Shown here: positions 8,750 to 18,728 of the stretch, in pieces
How the letters are laid out: each line of letters opens with the position of its first letter
Position numbering within the stretch: position 1 is the stretch's first letter
Assembly: GCF_002355855.1 (NCBI RefSeq)
Contig: NZ_AP017655.1
Coordinates: 1,364,001-1,428,000 of the forward strand
Length of the DNA: 64,000 nucleotides
Direction: 5' to 3'
DNA from: Sphingobium cloacae
GTDB taxonomy: Bacteria; Pseudomonadota; Alphaproteobacteria; Sphingomonadales; Sphingomonadaceae
The notes under the pieces: model-generated
Databases searched by the model: none
What the model was told of the DNA's origin: nothing
The model's input: only the letters and a program-made list of their open reading frames with translations
Made by a program: the position numbers and the translations under genes

Positions 8750-9332
8750 AGCGGCTACCAACATACGACGTTTCCGACATTCGGAAGCGTCGAAAGTTCC
8801 ATAATTCAAGAGGCGCTTCGCCATATGCCGATCGCAGAACGCTGGTGGCGCACCATAACCTATTAGTATTCGCAGCATTGGTGAAGCCGCTGCGCCAGCA
8901 CCCGAAGCAGCGGACCTTTTCCTCCTTTGGTTTCGACGCATCAAGCGCCGCTCGCAAGACGCGACGACCGCCCTCCAAAAAACTGCTTCCTTTGCGGGAC
9001 AGCTCGAAGTTGGCTTCGACTGAGGCAGAACTCCGGCCGATGCTCGCATGTGAATGCGAGTCGCGAGCATAGTGCGGTCGCCCAAGCTGCAGACGCAGCT
9101 ACGGCAGCTATCAGGAACCACCAAAAGCGGCACTGGAGTGCCGAAAGCGGAACCACCAGTGCCTCAACCGGCTCCGGGAATGCCCTACCTGTTGCGCGCC
9201 ATCTCAATTCGAATCATCTTGAGCTTGATCGAACGCGGACCGAAGGCGCTACACACTTCAATGAGCGATGAACCCTTCGATCCGGTGCCACGATCAAAAG
9301 TTGATGAAGGAAGCTCCCGGCTCAGCGCCAGA
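8750..9332. other. Stretch without a recognisable gene
   Basis: Frames here are short or lack family features. A segment at 9127-9172 resembles the reverse complement of 3195-3241, with a shared PPVPxPA-coding core. It is probably decayed island DNA. Confidence 0.4.
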
Positions 9333-9421
9333 GTGTTGGATGAACGAACCAGGAAGCAGGCGGTGCTACATGCCCGTCGGGGTCTTTGAACCCGCCTGCC
9401 AATGCGCCACGGAATTCCAAT
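9333..9421. repeat. ~90-bp direct repeat, copy A
   Basis: Copy A and copy B (9473-9561) share GTTGGATGAACGAACC, then GTGCTACATGCCC, GAACC and CCACGGAATTCCA, in the same order, about 140 bp apart. Copy A is enclosed by an inverted repeat (GCTCCCGGCTCA at 9313-9324, TGAGCCGGGAGC at 9431-9442). The pattern suggests a structured RNA or recombination site rather than protein; I do not recognise the family. Confidence 0.75.
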
Positions 9422-9472
9422 GCACCAGCCTGAGCCGGGAGCGACACATAAGCTCATGACCAAACGTCACGG

Positions 9473-9561
9473 GCGTTGGATGAACGAACCGGGAAGCACG
9501 CAGTGCTACATGCCCTTTCAGGGTCCTTGAACCTGCGCGCCAACGAGCCACGGAATTCCAC
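9473..9561. repeat. ~90-bp direct repeat, copy B
   Basis: This is the second copy of the repeat described at 9333. It differs by scattered substitutions and one inserted base, so the copies are diverged rather than a recent duplication. It lies about 360 bp upstream of the broken integrase. Confidence 0.75.
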
Positions 9562-9919
9562 TGTCTGAAAGCGCACGGCCGGAGCAAATGATGACAGGCG
9601 ACCGCTCGCAATGGAGAGGCCGCCTGGAGGATACCCCATGCCCATGATGGGGACGGGATCAAAACTCTACGACCTCTGCATTCTTGAATGCGGAGCGATA
9701 GATCGCGACTAATTGTCTTGTCTTTACTGTGGGATTCTTGAAGAAGTTCGAAATGTGATCTATTTGGGGAGCCAAATCCTTGTTTCTGGCGGTATCAGCC
9801 AGTGCCCAAACCCTTGCAAATCCGTTCCTTTCCCCTCTAGCATAGTCTCATGCGGAATCATCGGGGATCATCTGAGCGCCCCCATTACGGAGGCACTACG
9901 GGGGGCATCGGGGCACGAC

Positions 9920-10446
9920 ATGTTGACAGATGTTCGATGCCGAAGGAGAAGCCTTACAAGCTCTCCGACGCGCACGGCCTCATCTCTATGTCATGCCATC
10001 TGGCACCCGCTCTTGGCGATTGAAATATCGCTTTGGCGGCAAGGAACATCGGCTGACATTCGGCACCTACCCCGACATGACCTTGGTCGAAGCGCGCGGG
10101 GCTCGCGAGGCGGCGCGCAAACTCCTGCGGGAAGGCACCAATCCCAAGGTCGACAAGAAGCAACGCCAGGCTGTTGCCGCTATAGAGAACGGCAACACGT
10201 CCGAAGCGATCGCGCGCCAATAGCATGCCCAACAGGAGAAAATCCGGGCGCAGCGCTATGCGGGACAGATTCTCGATCGACTGGAAGCAGACGCGTTCCC
10301 GGCGATCGGAGCGCTACCCATCAAAGCCATTACGCCCGCACTGCTATTGGCGCTTATCCGCGCCCATCTGGTTCAACAGCCTTTGCGCAACTGTCAGCTC
10401 ATGCTGGCGCGGATCAGCGCGGTTAATCAAGGCGTTAGAAGGAAAA
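9920..10446 (+). pseudogene. P4-type tyrosine integrase, multiply broken
   Basis: Pieces of an N-terminal P4-type integrase lie in three frames. A start MLTDVR is followed, after a frameshift, by KEKPYKLSDAHGL, and after another by YVMPSGTRSWRLKYRFGG and LTFGTYPDMTLVEAR (arm-binding domain). An in-frame TAG at 10221 interrupts it. The same frame then continues with the core-binding domain (LDRLEADAFPAIGALPIKAI and AQLMLARISAV-like sequence) and ends at the tRNA-Ala gene. The whole catalytic domain is absent. The gene once mobilised the island and can no longer do so. Confidence 0.88.
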
Positions 10447-10522
<76 letters not shown>

Positions 10523-10768
10523 AAGAGGCGCTGCCTATAAGCGAGGCCTTCGTGCCATGCAACGATCTTTTTTCAGCGTGTATCCGCCGCCGTCCTGATC
10601 TCGATCAAGCCTGCGGAGCGCGCGGTTCGCCGCCGCTTCGACAGGGTGGTGGAAACAAGGGATATTACCCCCGCGTAACGCCCGGAACGAAGGACAGGGT
10701 CGCTCATTGGAAGAGGGACGAAGGCGGCGCACTGGTCGCCGACGCAACAGCAGACAAGGAGAAGGACC

Positions 10769-11695
10769 ATGGGTTACCAGGGCGGACGCCGCTATGGTGA
10801 TGATTTCTATGCCGGACAACCGCGCTACGGCGGTTCGGGCCACTGGCGCGAGGATCGCGGTTATCGCTATGGCACGCGAGGGCAGTTCGGCGGCGGACGG
10901 GCCTATCGATCGCCGCCGCCCGATTACGATCCGGACGAGCGCGGCTTTTTCGACCGCGCAGGCGATGAGGTGCGCAGCTGGTTCGGCGATGAAGAGGCCG
11001 AACGCCGCCGCGAATATGACGATTATTACAACCGCCCCTATGGCGATCCGCGCGACCAGAGCAGCCGGGTAGGCTATGCCTCCGCTTCGGGGAGCGAGCG
11101 CTATCTGCCGAACCGGGGATACGCGCCCTTCACCGGGGAACGTAGCGGTTATGGCGCCGAGGATCATGGCTATCGCACCCGCTCATATGGTCCGCAGCAT
11201 GACTATGGCGAACATCATGACGCCAATTATCATGCGTGGCGCCAGCAGCGGATCAGCGAACTGGACCGCGACTATGCCGAATATCAGCGCGAAAATCGCG
11301 AGCGCTTCGACAATGAGTTCGCAAGCTGGCGAACCCGGCGCGGCGAACAGCGGCAGGCGCTGTCGCAGGTGCGCGAGCATATGGAAGTGGTCGGCAGCGA
11401 CGGCGAGCATGTCGGCACCGTCGACAAGCTGCGTGGCGACCGCATCGTGCTGACCAGGAGTGACGAGGATGCAGGCGGGATGCATCATTCCGTCCCCTGC
11501 TCCTGGATCAAGGCGATAGACGCGCAAAGGGTGACGTTGGAAAAGACGGCCGACGAGGCGCAATCCGCCTGGCGCACGGAACGGGAGCGTTCGGTGTTGA
11601 GCGGCGATCTGGGCGACGATGCCTCTTCATGGAATGACGATGATGGATATGGCGGCGGGCGAAGCGGCGCCGCTGCGAAAAGCCGTTATCGCTGA
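10769..11695 (+). CDS. SWFGD / DUF2171 domain protein
   Basis: A 308-residue, highly charged protein rich in Gly, Tyr, Arg and Asp. The SWFGDEEAERRR motif lies near residue 71. A C-terminal DUF2171 (PRC-barrel-like) segment begins near residue 208 (REHMEVVGSDGEHVGTVDKL) and includes HSVPCSWIKAID. The middle is tyrosine-rich and disordered. No signal peptide is seen. A good AAGGAGAAGG site precedes the ATG. Proteins like this are common in sphingomonads; the function is unknown, and a stress role is only a guess. A terminator follows. Confidence 0.8.
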   Translation: MGYQGGRRYGDDFYAGQPRYGGSGHWREDRGYRYGTRGQFGGGRAYRSPPPDYDPDERGFFDRAGDEVRSWFGDEEAERRREYDDYYNRPYGDPRDQSSRVGYASASGSERYLPNRGYAPFTGERSGYGAEDHGYRTRSYGPQHDYGEHHDANYHAWRQQRISELDRDYAEYQRENRERFDNEFASWRTRRGEQRQALSQVREHMEVVGSDGEHVGTVDKLRGDRIVLTRSDEDAGGMHHSVPCSWIKAIDAQRVTLEKTADEAQSAWRTERERSVLSGDLGDDASSWNDDDGYGGGRSGAAAKSRYR

Positions 11696-11720
11696 ACAGG
11701 CGACAGGGTCGCGAAGGGAA

Positions 11721-11748
11721 GGGTCCGGTCCTTGACCGGGCCCTTTTT
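11721..11748 (+). terminator. Rho-independent terminator of the SWFGD gene
   Basis: Stem GGGTCCGGT / ACCGGGCCC (one G-T pair) with a 5-base loop, followed by TTTTT, 25 bp after the stop codon. Confidence 0.85.
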
Positions 11749-11832
11749 CATGAGCGCACAAAAGCAGGGGCTTGCTTTTTCGGTTAAGGATGCCACGGGC
11801 GGTATCGAGCCCCTTTTCCATATAGGCCGCCC

Positions 11833-12171
11833 ATGCCGACCGTCCTGCTGCTCCTCCTGTCCAATGTCTTCATGACCGTCGCCTGGTATTGGCATCTCAA
11901 GGGCGGGATGAACAAGCCGCTGCTGCTGGTGATCCTCATCAGCTGGGGGATCGCGCTGGTCGAATATTGCTTCGCGGTTCCCGCGAACCGCCTTGGCTAT
12001 GCCCATGGCTGGAGCGCGGGGCAGCTCAAGATCACGCAGGAGGCGATCGCCCTGCTCATCTTCGGCGGGTTCATGGTGACGGTATTGGGCGAACCGCTGC
12101 ACTGGCGGCATCTGGCCGCCTTCCTCTGCATCATGGCCGCGGTCGGTTTTCTGTTCGTGGGACGAAACTGA
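11833..12171 (+). CDS. DMT-family (DUF486) membrane protein
   Basis: The 112-residue protein has four predicted membrane helices (residues ~2-18, 28-46, 66-84 and 92-109). The motif LISWGIALVEYCFAVPANR and the end AAVGFLF match the small DUF486 proteins of the drug/metabolite transporter superfamily. The substrate is unknown. It is convergent with queA (30 bp gap). Confidence 0.85.
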   Translation: MPTVLLLLLSNVFMTVAWYWHLKGGMNKPLLLVILISWGIALVEYCFAVPANRLGYAHGWSAGQLKITQEAIALLIFGGFMVTVLGEPLHWRHLAAFLCIMAAVGFLFVGRN

Positions 12172-12201
12172 GCCGACGGCCCTGCGGGGATTTCCTTTCG
12201 G

Positions 12202-13236
12202 TTATTCGCCCGGCAGCAACAAGGACGAATCGCCATAGCTGTAGAACCGATAGCCCTGCGCTATGGCATGGGCATAGGCAGCCTGCATCCGATCCCGCCC
12301 CATCAGCGCGCTGACCAGCATGAACAGCGTCGATCGGGGCAAATGGAAATTGGTCATCAGGCCGTCCACCGCCCGGAACCGATAGCCCGGCGTGATGAAG
12401 ATGCGCGTTTCATCCTCGAAGGGACGGATGACGCCATCTTCGCCGGACGCGCTTTCCAGCAGGCGCAGGCTGGTGGTGCCGACCGCTATCAGGCGACCGC
12501 CAGCCGCCCGCGCCGCGTTCAGGCGGTCAGCGGCGGCCGCATCGATCCGTCCCCATTCGGCATGCATCCGGTGGTCGTCCGTATCGTCCGCCTTCACCGG
12601 CAGGAAGGTGCCCGCGCCGACATGCAGGGTCAGCGTTTCCGTCACGATTCCGGCGGACGCCAGCCCGGCCATCAGGTCCGGCGTGAAATGGAGCGCGGCG
12701 GTGGGCGCGGCGACGGCGCCGTCCTCGCGGGCGAATATGGTTTGATAGTCTGACTTGTCGCGCTCGTCGGTGGAACGCTTGCTGGCGATATAGGGGGGAA
12801 GCGGCATCCGGCCCGCCCGCTCCAGCAGCAATTCGACCGGCTCCTCCCCCTCGAAGTGCAGCGTGACGCCGCCATCCTCGTCGCGCGGCCCGGCGATGGC
12901 GGTGACTCCTGCGCCAAAGTCGATCCGGTCGCCATCGCGCACGCGCTTCGCGTTGCGCAGGAACGCCTGCCATTGCCGCAGACCAAGCCGCTTGTGCAGG
13001 GTCGCGCCGATCTTCGCCGCGCCCCGCATCCCTTCAAGCTGGGCGGGGATCACGCGCGTGTCGTTGAACACCAACACATCCCCTGCACGCAGCAGACCGG
13101 GCAGGTCACGCACGATTCGATCCTCAATGGGCGCGTTGCCCGCCACCAGCATCAGCCGCGCCGAATCGCGCGGAGACGCAGGCCGCAGCGCGATGCGCTC
13201 CGCCGGCAGGTCGAAATCGAACAGGTCTACGCGCAT
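12202..13236 (-). CDS. queA: S-adenosylmethionine:tRNA ribosyltransferase-isomerase QueA
   Basis: It transfers the ribosyl part of SAM to 7-aminomethyl-7-deazaguanine in tRNA to form epoxyqueuosine. The 344-residue protein has the family start ([17 protein letters not shown]), [14 protein letters not shown], the central TAALHFTP and [11 protein letters not shown] motifs, and a C-terminal [15 protein letters not shown]. Length is normal. It lies 25 bp downstream of a cyclophilin gene, at the end of the run ispA-coaD-ppi-queA. Confidence 0.95.
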   Translation of the reverse strand: MRVDLFDFDLPAERIALRPASPRDSARLMLVAGNAPIEDRIVRDLPGLLRAGDVLVFNDTRVIPAQLEGMRGAAKIGATLHKRLGLRQWQAFLRNAKRVRDGDRIDFGAGVTAIAGPRDEDGGVTLHFEGEEPVELLLERAGRMPLPPYIASKRSTDERDKSDYQTIFAREDGAVAAPTAALHFTPDLMAGLASAGIVTETLTLHVGAGTFLPVKADDTDDHRMHAEWGRIDAAAADRLNAARAAGGRLIAVGTTSLRLLESASGEDGVIRPFEDETRIFITPGYRFRAVDGLMTNFHLPRSTLFMLVSALMGRDRMQAAYAHAIAQGYRFYSYGDSSLLLPGE

Positions 13237-13261
13237 GATGGTCCGTCGCGCAGCCCAGCGC

Positions 13262-14014
13262 TTATTGCCGGGGCTGGGCCGAGGTGGGCGACGGGTCGGC
13301 AGGCACGCTGGCCGAAGGCTGCGCCGGAGAGATCGGCGCGGTCACTGGCGCCCTGCCGTCGCTTTCGATCGACGCCTGAAGGATGGTCGAGGGATTGGCG
13401 GGCGGCTCGCCCGGCACGATGGCGTCCACATATTGCATCCCTTCGATCACGCGGCCGAAGACGGTATATTTCTTGTCGAGCTGAAGCCGGGGCAGCAGCA
13501 CGATGAAGAACTGGCTGTTCGCGCTGTCCTCCGACTGGGCGCGCGCCATGGACACCGCGCCGCGCACATGGGGCAGCCAGTTGAACTCCTGTTTGAGGTC
13601 CGGCAGCGTCGAGCCGCCCGTCCCATCACCCTTGGGATCGCCCCCCTGCGCCATGAAGCCGGGAATCACGCGGTGGAATTTGAGACCGTTATAGAAGCCC
13701 TGCCGCGTCAGTTCCTTGATCCGCTCCACATGGTTAGGCGCAACGTCGGGACGGAGCTGGATGCGAACGCGCCCGCCGGTGGACAGGTCCAGATCCCACA
13801 CATTCTGCGGATCGACCGGGATACTGGCGGCCGGAAGCTGCGGCGTGCCGGACTGTTCCAGCGCCTTGGCGTTCTTTTCCGCGACGGCGGACCTCTCCGC
13901 CTTCTTGAGTTCCTCGGCCTGTCCCTGTCCGCCGCCCTGGGCCAGGGCGGCACCGCTGGACGCATAGAGGGCGAAGCCGATCGCCACGGTCTTGAGCGCC
14001 GAAATGAAACGCAT
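13262..14014 (-). CDS. Periplasmic cyclophilin-type peptidyl-prolyl isomerase
   Basis: The 250-residue protein has a signal peptide (cleavage after SSGAALA, residue ~25) and a Lys/Glu/Ala-rich linker to residue ~60. A cyclophilin core follows ([33 protein letters not shown] and VFGRVIEGM). The tail after ~230 is Pro/Ser/Ala-rich. It should catalyse cis-trans proline isomerisation in the periplasm. It lies between coaD and queA in the same direction. Confidence 0.92.
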   Translation of the reverse strand: MRFISALKTVAIGFALYASSGAALAQGGGQGQAEELKKAERSAVAEKNAKALEQSGTPQLPAASIPVDPQNVWDLDLSTGGRVRIQLRPDVAPNHVERIKELTRQGFYNGLKFHRVIPGFMAQGGDPKGDGTGGSTLPDLKQEFNWLPHVRGAVSMARAQSEDSANSQFFIVLLPRLQLDKKYTVFGRVIEGMQYVDAIVPGEPPANPSTILQASIESDGRAPVTAPISPAQPSASVPADPSPTSAQPRQ

Positions 14015-14111
14015 GGATGAGCTTTCCTGACTGACTGATGCCCCAATGGCGAAGTTGCCCCTGATAGCGCGCTCTTCGCGATTGGCAACTGAACGAAAGC
14101 TGAGTCGAGCC

Positions 14112-14618
14112 TTATCCGCCCTTGCGCCCCAGTCTGGCCACGCGTGCCTCCACGTCGTCGCGCACGGCGGGGCTGACGAATTTGTGGATCGGGCCGCCGT
14201 AAAGCGCGATTTCCTTGACCAGGCGCGAGGCGATGGGCTGCAAGGACACGTCCGCCATCAGGAAGACGGTTTCGACGCGCCCGTTGATCTGCTGGTTCAT
14301 GCCCGCCATCTGATATTCATATTCGAAGTCCGCAACGGCCCGCAGGCCCCGGATGATGACGCTGGCCCCCTGCGATTCGGCGAAGTCCATCAGCAGCGAA
14401 TTGAATCCGGTGACGACGATCTCCGTATCGATGTCCGCGCATTCGCGACGGACCATCTCCAGCCGCTCCTCGTCAGTGAACATGGGCGATTTGGAGATGT
14501 TGGTCGTGACGCCGATCACCAGCTTGTCGACCAGCTTCGCCCCCCGCCGGATGATGTCCATATGGCCCAGCGTGATCGGATCGAACGTGCCGGGATAGAC
14601 CCCCACCCTCTGTTTCAT
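14112..14618 (-). CDS. coaD: Phosphopantetheine adenylyltransferase
   Basis: It catalyses the fourth step of coenzyme A synthesis, adenylating 4'-phosphopantetheine. The start at 14618 gives 168 residues beginning MKQRVGVYPGTFDPITLGH, which carries the nucleotidyltransferase T/HxGH motif. The later ISKSPMFTDEERLEM segment is also typical. An in-frame extension upstream is antisense to ispA and was rejected. Only one base separates it from the ispA stop, so they are coupled. Confidence 0.95.
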   Translation of the reverse strand: MKQRVGVYPGTFDPITLGHMDIIRRGAKLVDKLVIGVTTNISKSPMFTDEERLEMVRRECADIDTEIVVTGFNSLLMDFAESQGASVIIRGLRAVADFEYEYQMAGMNQQINGRVETVFLMADVSLQPIASRLVKEIALYGGPIHKFVSPAVRDDVEARVARLGRKGG

Positions 14619-14619
14619 G

Positions 14620-15519
14620 CTAACGGTCCCTCTCCACGATATAATCCGCGATGGCGCGCAGCAGGTCCGCGCGCGCGCCAAAGCCGTGCAGATGCGCCTT
14701 GGCCTGATCGACCAGCAGCCGTGCCTGCTCCCTCGCCCGCGGCGCGCCCAGCAGGGAAACGAAGGTTTCCTTGCCCGCCGCCGCATCCTTCCCCGTCGCC
14801 TTGCCCGCGGTGGCCGCGTCGCCTTCGACGTCGAGCAGGTCGTCCGCGATCTGGAAGGCGAGGCCGATGTCGCGCGCATAGCCGTGCAATCCCTTGCGCC
14901 CGTCCGGCGGGATGCGCGCCGCTATAGCTGCCGCCTCGACGGAGAAGCCGATCAGCGCCCCGGTCTTGAGGTTCTGGAGCCGCGTCACGGTGGCCAGGTC
15001 GAAGCGGCTCTTTTCCGCCTCCAGATCCATCATCTGGCCGCCCGCCATGCCCCCTGCCCCGCTCGCGACCGCCAGCGCCTTCATCAGTTCCACGCGGACG
15101 AAGGGATCGGGATGGGTCTGCTCGTCCGCCAATATCTCAAAGGCGAAACTCTGGAGGCAATCGCCCACGAGGATGGCGGTGGCTTCATCATACGCCTTGT
15201 GGACGGTCGGCTTGCCGCGCCGCATGTCGTCGTCGTCCATGGCGGGCAGATCGTCATGCACCAGCGAATAGACATGGATGCACTCGACCGCGAGTCCCAC
15301 GCGCAGCGCCGTTTCGGGCGAGATGTTGAACAGGTCGCAGGCCGCGTGCACCAGGAGCGGACGCAGCCGCTTGCCCCCGCCGATGGCGGCATGGCGCATC
15401 GCTTCGTAAAGCCGCCGCCGCGCATCCTGCGGCACGGCGAGCAGCATGTCGAACGCACGGTCGATCGCCGCCGAAACCTGCGCGGCCCGTTCGACAACCA
15501 GCGCGGCCGATGCCGTCAT
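14620..15519 (-). CDS. ispA: Polyprenyl (farnesyl) diphosphate synthase
   Basis: It condenses isopentenyl diphosphate with allylic diphosphates to make farnesyl diphosphate for isoprenoids. The 299-residue protein has the first aspartate-rich motif in HDDLPAMDDDDMRRG (~residue 90), GGKRLRPLL near 50, and the second motif DDLLD near 230. The length fits FPP synthase. It follows xseB (gap 6 bp), the common xseB-ispA pairing. Confidence 0.93.
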   Translation of the reverse strand: MTASAALVVERAAQVSAAIDRAFDMLLAVPQDARRRLYEAMRHAAIGGGKRLRPLLVHAACDLFNISPETALRVGLAVECIHVYSLVHDDLPAMDDDDMRRGKPTVHKAYDEATAILVGDCLQSFAFEILADEQTHPDPFVRVELMKALAVASGAGGMAGGQMMDLEAEKSRFDLATVTRLQNLKTGALIGFSVEAAAIAARIPPDGRKGLHGYARDIGLAFQIADDLLDVEGDAATAGKATGKDAAAGKETFVSLLGAPRAREQARLLVDQAKAHLHGFGARADLLRAIADYIVERDR

Positions 15520-15525
15520 GCCCCG

Positions 15526-15786
15526 TCAGTCCGCACCGAAGGATTGCGCGCCGGTCACCGCACCGCTCGCGTCGAGCGTCAGCTTGCGAATGCGCGCTTC
15601 GGCCGCCTGCAACCGTTCCATGCACTGCTTCCGCAGGGCTTCGCCCTCGCCATAGAGGGAAATCGACTCGTCCAGAGGCACATCCCCATTTTCCAGCCGC
15701 CGCACGATGGATTCGAGCGCACGGAGCGCCTCCTCGAACGAAAGCGCGTTGGGGTCGGTCGGCTGCGTCATGCTATCTTCGGCCAT
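15526..15786 (-). CDS. xseB: Exodeoxyribonuclease VII small subunit
   Basis: It is the small partner of XseA in single-strand DNA degradation. The core LSFEEALRALESIVRRLENGDVPLDESISLYGEGEALRKQC is the family signature. ATG 15786 gives 86 residues; ATG 15771 (81 residues) is also possible and neither has a clear ribosome site. It is first in the run xseB-ispA-coaD. xseA is not in the window. Confidence 0.9.
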   Translation of the reverse strand: MAEDSMTQPTDPNALSFEEALRALESIVRRLENGDVPLDESISLYGEGEALRKQCMERLQAAEARIRKLTLDASGAVTGAQSFGAD

Positions 15787-15952
15787 GTTTCTGCATTGGC
15801 CCCCGCCGCCCGCGCGGTCAAGTACGCATGGCATCCATGGCGCCATCGCCCGCCTGTCATGGTCCGGTCATGCTGCCGCGCAAGAACATAACAAGGAAGT
15901 TACCATTTTTGCGTTGACGCCGCTTGTTGCAAGTGCACATAGAAGGGCCGCT

Positions 15953-16336
15953 ATGAAATATTATCTCCCCCTGACCGCCGTCGCTGCGCTGACCCTGCTG
16001 TCGGCTTGCAACAATAATGACGAACCCGAAGTCGTGGGCGGCCCCGCCGACCCGATGGCTTCGCAGCTTGCGAATGCCGCGCCGGTCGAGCTGCCGCCGT
16101 CGGTCAAGAACAGCTTCCAGTTCCGCTGCAAGGACAATAGCCTCGTCTTCGTCGACTTCCTGAGCGATGACAAGACCGCGAACCTGCGCACCGAAAAGGA
16201 CGGCACGCCCACCAAGCTGACCGCCGCCGAAGCGGGCCAGCCCTTCGAAGCCGAAGGCGGCTACAAGGTCGAAGGCAATGGCAAGCAGGTCACCATCACC
16301 CTGCCGGGCAAGAGCGCGTTGAGCTGCAAGGCCTGA
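15953..16336 (+). CDS. Small lipoprotein with MliC-like domain
   Basis: 127 residues with a lipoprotein signal (lipobox LSAC, Cys near residue 20) and an acidic, disordered stretch to ~45. A compact C-terminal domain follows, with two cysteines (FRCKD and LSCKA) and the pattern FEAEGGYKVEGNGKQVTITLPG. This resembles MliC-type C-type-lysozyme inhibitors, though weakly. AGAAGGG before the ATG decides the start; an upstream in-frame extension was rejected. A terminator follows. Confidence 0.72.
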   Translation: MKYYLPLTAVAALTLLSACNNNDEPEVVGGPADPMASQLANAAPVELPPSVKNSFQFRCKDNSLVFVDFLSDDKTANLRTEKDGTPTKLTAAEAGQPFEAEGGYKVEGNGKQVTITLPGKSALSCKA

Positions 16337-16360
16337 TCCTTTCCAGTAACCCATGGCGAC

Positions 16361-16394
16361 AGGCCGGGCTTCTTCACGGAAGTCCGGCCTTTTT
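16361..16394 (+). terminator. Rho-independent terminator after the lipoprotein gene
   Basis: A 12-bp stem (AGGCCGGGCTTC / GAAGTCCGGCCT, one G-T pair) with a 6-base loop, then a T run. Confidence 0.88.
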
Positions 16395-16474
16395 CATGGG
16401 TGGTGCCGCCATTCGTCCTCCCCGCCGCGCCGCAAGGATTGTCTATCCCGCCCCACGCGGCTAAAGGCGCGCTC

Positions 16475-18649
16475 ATGTCCAGCACCGCCGCATCCATCAC
16501 GCCCCAGATCGTCGCCGAACATGGTCTGTCCCCCGAAGAATATGACCGCGTTCTGAACGCGCTCGGCCGGGAGCCGAATCTCACCGAACTGGGGATTTTC
16601 TCGGTCATGTGGTCGGAGCATTGCTCCTACAAGTCGAGCCGTATCCACCTGAAGAAGCTCCCCACGCAAGGCCCGCAGGTCATCTGCGGCCCCGGCGAGA
16701 ATGCGGGCGTGGTCGACATCGGCGACGGGCAGGCGGCGATCTTCAAGATGGAGAGCCACAACCATCCCTCCTACATCGAACCCTATCAGGGCGCGGCGAC
16801 AGGCGTGGGCGGCATTTTGCGCGACGTGTTCACCATGGGGGCGCGGCCAGTGGCGAACATGAACGCGCTGCGCTTCGGGCGGCCGGATCATCCGAAGATG
16901 AAGCATCTCATTTCCGGCGTGGTGCATGGCATCGGCGGCTACGGCAATTGCGTGGGCGTGCCGACCGTGGGCGGGGAAGTCAATTTCCACCCGGCCTATG
17001 ACGGTAACATCCTGGTCAACGCCATGACCGTGGGCGTCGCGGACACGGACAAGATTTTCTATTCGGCGGCTTCAGGCGTCGGCAATCCGATCGTCTATGT
17101 AGGGTCCAAGACCGGCAGGGACGGCATCCATGGCGCGACCATGGCTTCGGCGGATTTCGGCGAGGACAGCGAGGAAAAGCGTCCCACGGTGCAGGTCGGC
17201 GACCCCTTTACCGAGAAGCTGCTGATCGAAGCCTGCCTGGAACTCATGGCGTCGGACGCCATCGTCGCGATTCAGGACATGGGCGCTGCGGGCCTTACCT
17301 CTTCCAGCGTGGAGATGGCGTCCAAGGGCGGCGTCGGCATCCGGCTGGACATGGACAAGGTTCCGCAGCGCGAAACCGGCATGACGGCTTATGAAATGAT
17401 GCTGTCGGAGAGCCAGGAGCGGATGCTGATGGTGCTCCAGCCGGGCAAGGAAGCCTTTGCCGAAGCGATCTTCCGCAAATGGGAACTGGACTTTGCCGTC
17501 ATCGGCGAAGTCACCGACACGGGCCGCATGGTGCTTGTCCACCATGGCGAGACGGTATGCGACATTCCGCTCGCCCCGCTGGCGGACGACGCGCCGCTCT
17601 ACGATCGCCCGGCGATGCCGAAAGAAGAATATAAGCGCTGGTCCGGCGTCCAGCCGACCGGCGACATCCCGGCGTCCGACATCGGCGCGGACCTGGTGAA
17701 ACTGATGGGCAGCCCCGACATCGCCAGCCGCCGCTGGATCTGGGAGCAGTATGACCATGTGGTCGGCGCGGACACGGTGCAGCGTCCCGGCGGCGACGCG
17801 GCGGTGGTGCGCGTCCACGGATCGCAAAAGGGCATCGCGATCAGCACCGATTGCACGCCGCGCTATTGCTATGCCGATCCCTATGAGGGCGGGAAGCAGG
17901 CCATTGCGGAATGTTATCGCAATATCAGCGCGGTCGGCGCGACGCCGCTCGCCGTCACCAATTGCCTCAACTTCGCCAATCCGCAGCGGCCGGAGATCAT
18001 GGCTCAGTTCACCGGCTGCCTCGAAGGCATGGGCGACGCCTGCCGCGCGCTCGACTTCCCGATCGTGAGCGGCAATGTCTCGCTCTATAACGAATCCAAG
18101 GCGACAGGCGGCGGCTCCGCCATCCTGCCCACGCCCGCCATCGGCGGCATCGGGCTGCTCCAGGACATCGACGTGATGGCGACCGTCGCTTTCAAGGCGG
18201 AAGGCGAAGCCATCTGGTTGATCGGTGGCGAGGGGTCGCATCTGGGCCAGTCCATCTGGCTGCGCGAGATCGCGGGCCGCGAGGCGGGTGAAGCGCCGAA
18301 GGTTGATCTGGCCGCCGAGCGCGCCCATGCCGAAACCGTCCGCGCGCTGATCGCGGAGGGCCAAGTCACGGCGGTCCACGATATTTCCGACGGGGGCCTG
18401 CTGGTCGCGGTGGCGGAAATGGCGCTGGCTGGCGGGATCGGCGCGGAACTGAACAGGACGCTCACCACCGCCAGCGCGTTCGGCGAGGATCAGGGGCGCT
18501 ATCTGGTTTCCGCGCCCGAAGGCATTGCCATCCCCGGCGCGACCCGTATCGGCACGACCGGCGGCGGCAAGGTCGCGGGCGTGGCGCTCGATGCGTTGCG
18601 CTCGGCCCATGAAGGCTTCTTCCCGAACCTCATGGATGCGGAGTTGTAA
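16475..18649 (+). CDS. purL: Phosphoribosylformylglycinamidine synthase subunit PurL
   Basis: The ATP-dependent synthetase subunit of the fourth purine step converts FGAR to FGAM with glutamine-derived ammonia. The 724-residue protein is the small PurL form that works with PurS and PurQ. Typical segments are [11 protein letters not shown] near residue 45, [18 protein letters not shown] near 150, [12 protein letters not shown] near 265 and [14 protein letters not shown] in the C-terminal half. Start ATG 16475 (MSSTAAS) was preferred over an earlier frame opening at 16400. It is monocistronic here. Confidence 0.96.
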   Translation: MSSTAASITPQIVAEHGLSPEEYDRVLNALGREPNLTELGIFSVMWSEHCSYKSSRIHLKKLPTQGPQVICGPGENAGVVDIGDGQAAIFKMESHNHPSYIEPYQGAATGVGGILRDVFTMGARPVANMNALRFGRPDHPKMKHLISGVVHGIGGYGNCVGVPTVGGEVNFHPAYDGNILVNAMTVGVADTDKIFYSAASGVGNPIVYVGSKTGRDGIHGATMASADFGEDSEEKRPTVQVGDPFTEKLLIEACLELMASDAIVAIQDMGAAGLTSSSVEMASKGGVGIRLDMDKVPQRETGMTAYEMMLSESQERMLMVLQPGKEAFAEAIFRKWELDFAVIGEVTDTGRMVLVHHGETVCDIPLAPLADDAPLYDRPAMPKEEYKRWSGVQPTGDIPASDIGADLVKLMGSPDIASRRWIWEQYDHVVGADTVQRPGGDAAVVRVHGSQKGIAISTDCTPRYCYADPYEGGKQAIAECYRNISAVGATPLAVTNCLNFANPQRPEIMAQFTGCLEGMGDACRALDFPIVSGNVSLYNESKATGGGSAILPTPAIGGIGLLQDIDVMATVAFKAEGEAIWLIGGEGSHLGQSIWLREIAGREAGEAPKVDLAAERAHAETVRALIAEGQVTAVHDISDGGLLVAVAEMALAGGIGAELNRTLTTASAFGEDQGRYLVSAPEGIAIPGATRIGTTGGGKVAGVALDALRSAHEGFFPNLMDAEL

Positions 18650-18667
18650 ATCCGGCCTTTAACATAA

Positions 18668-18696
18668 GCCGTGCTCCTGCACAGGCAGGAGCACGG
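18668..18696. repeat. Palindromic intergenic repeat, likely bidirectional terminator
   Basis: Perfect 12-bp arms (GCCGTGCTCCTG / CAGGAGCACGGC) with a 5-base loop lie between the convergent purL and 18729-19184 genes. The core CGTGCTCCTG...CAGGAGCACG recurs at 23201-23266, so it is a repeat family, not just a terminator. Confidence 0.8.
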
Positions 18697-18728
18697 CGCC
18701 GCTTGAAATGAACGGGTTTCACCTTTCC

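Noticed and set aside
9335..9481. Integron attC sites (GTTGGAT fits GTTRRRY)
   Set aside because: No matching RYYYAAC partner and no cassette genes between the copies; no integron integrase present.
9713..10426. 237-codon plus-strand frame over the integrase
   Set aside because: Only fragments in it match the integrase, because of frameshifts; the rest is out-of-frame sequence.
17072..18610. 512-codon frame on the minus strand
   Set aside because: Antisense to purL; composition is Arg/Asp/His-rich and no family is recognisable.
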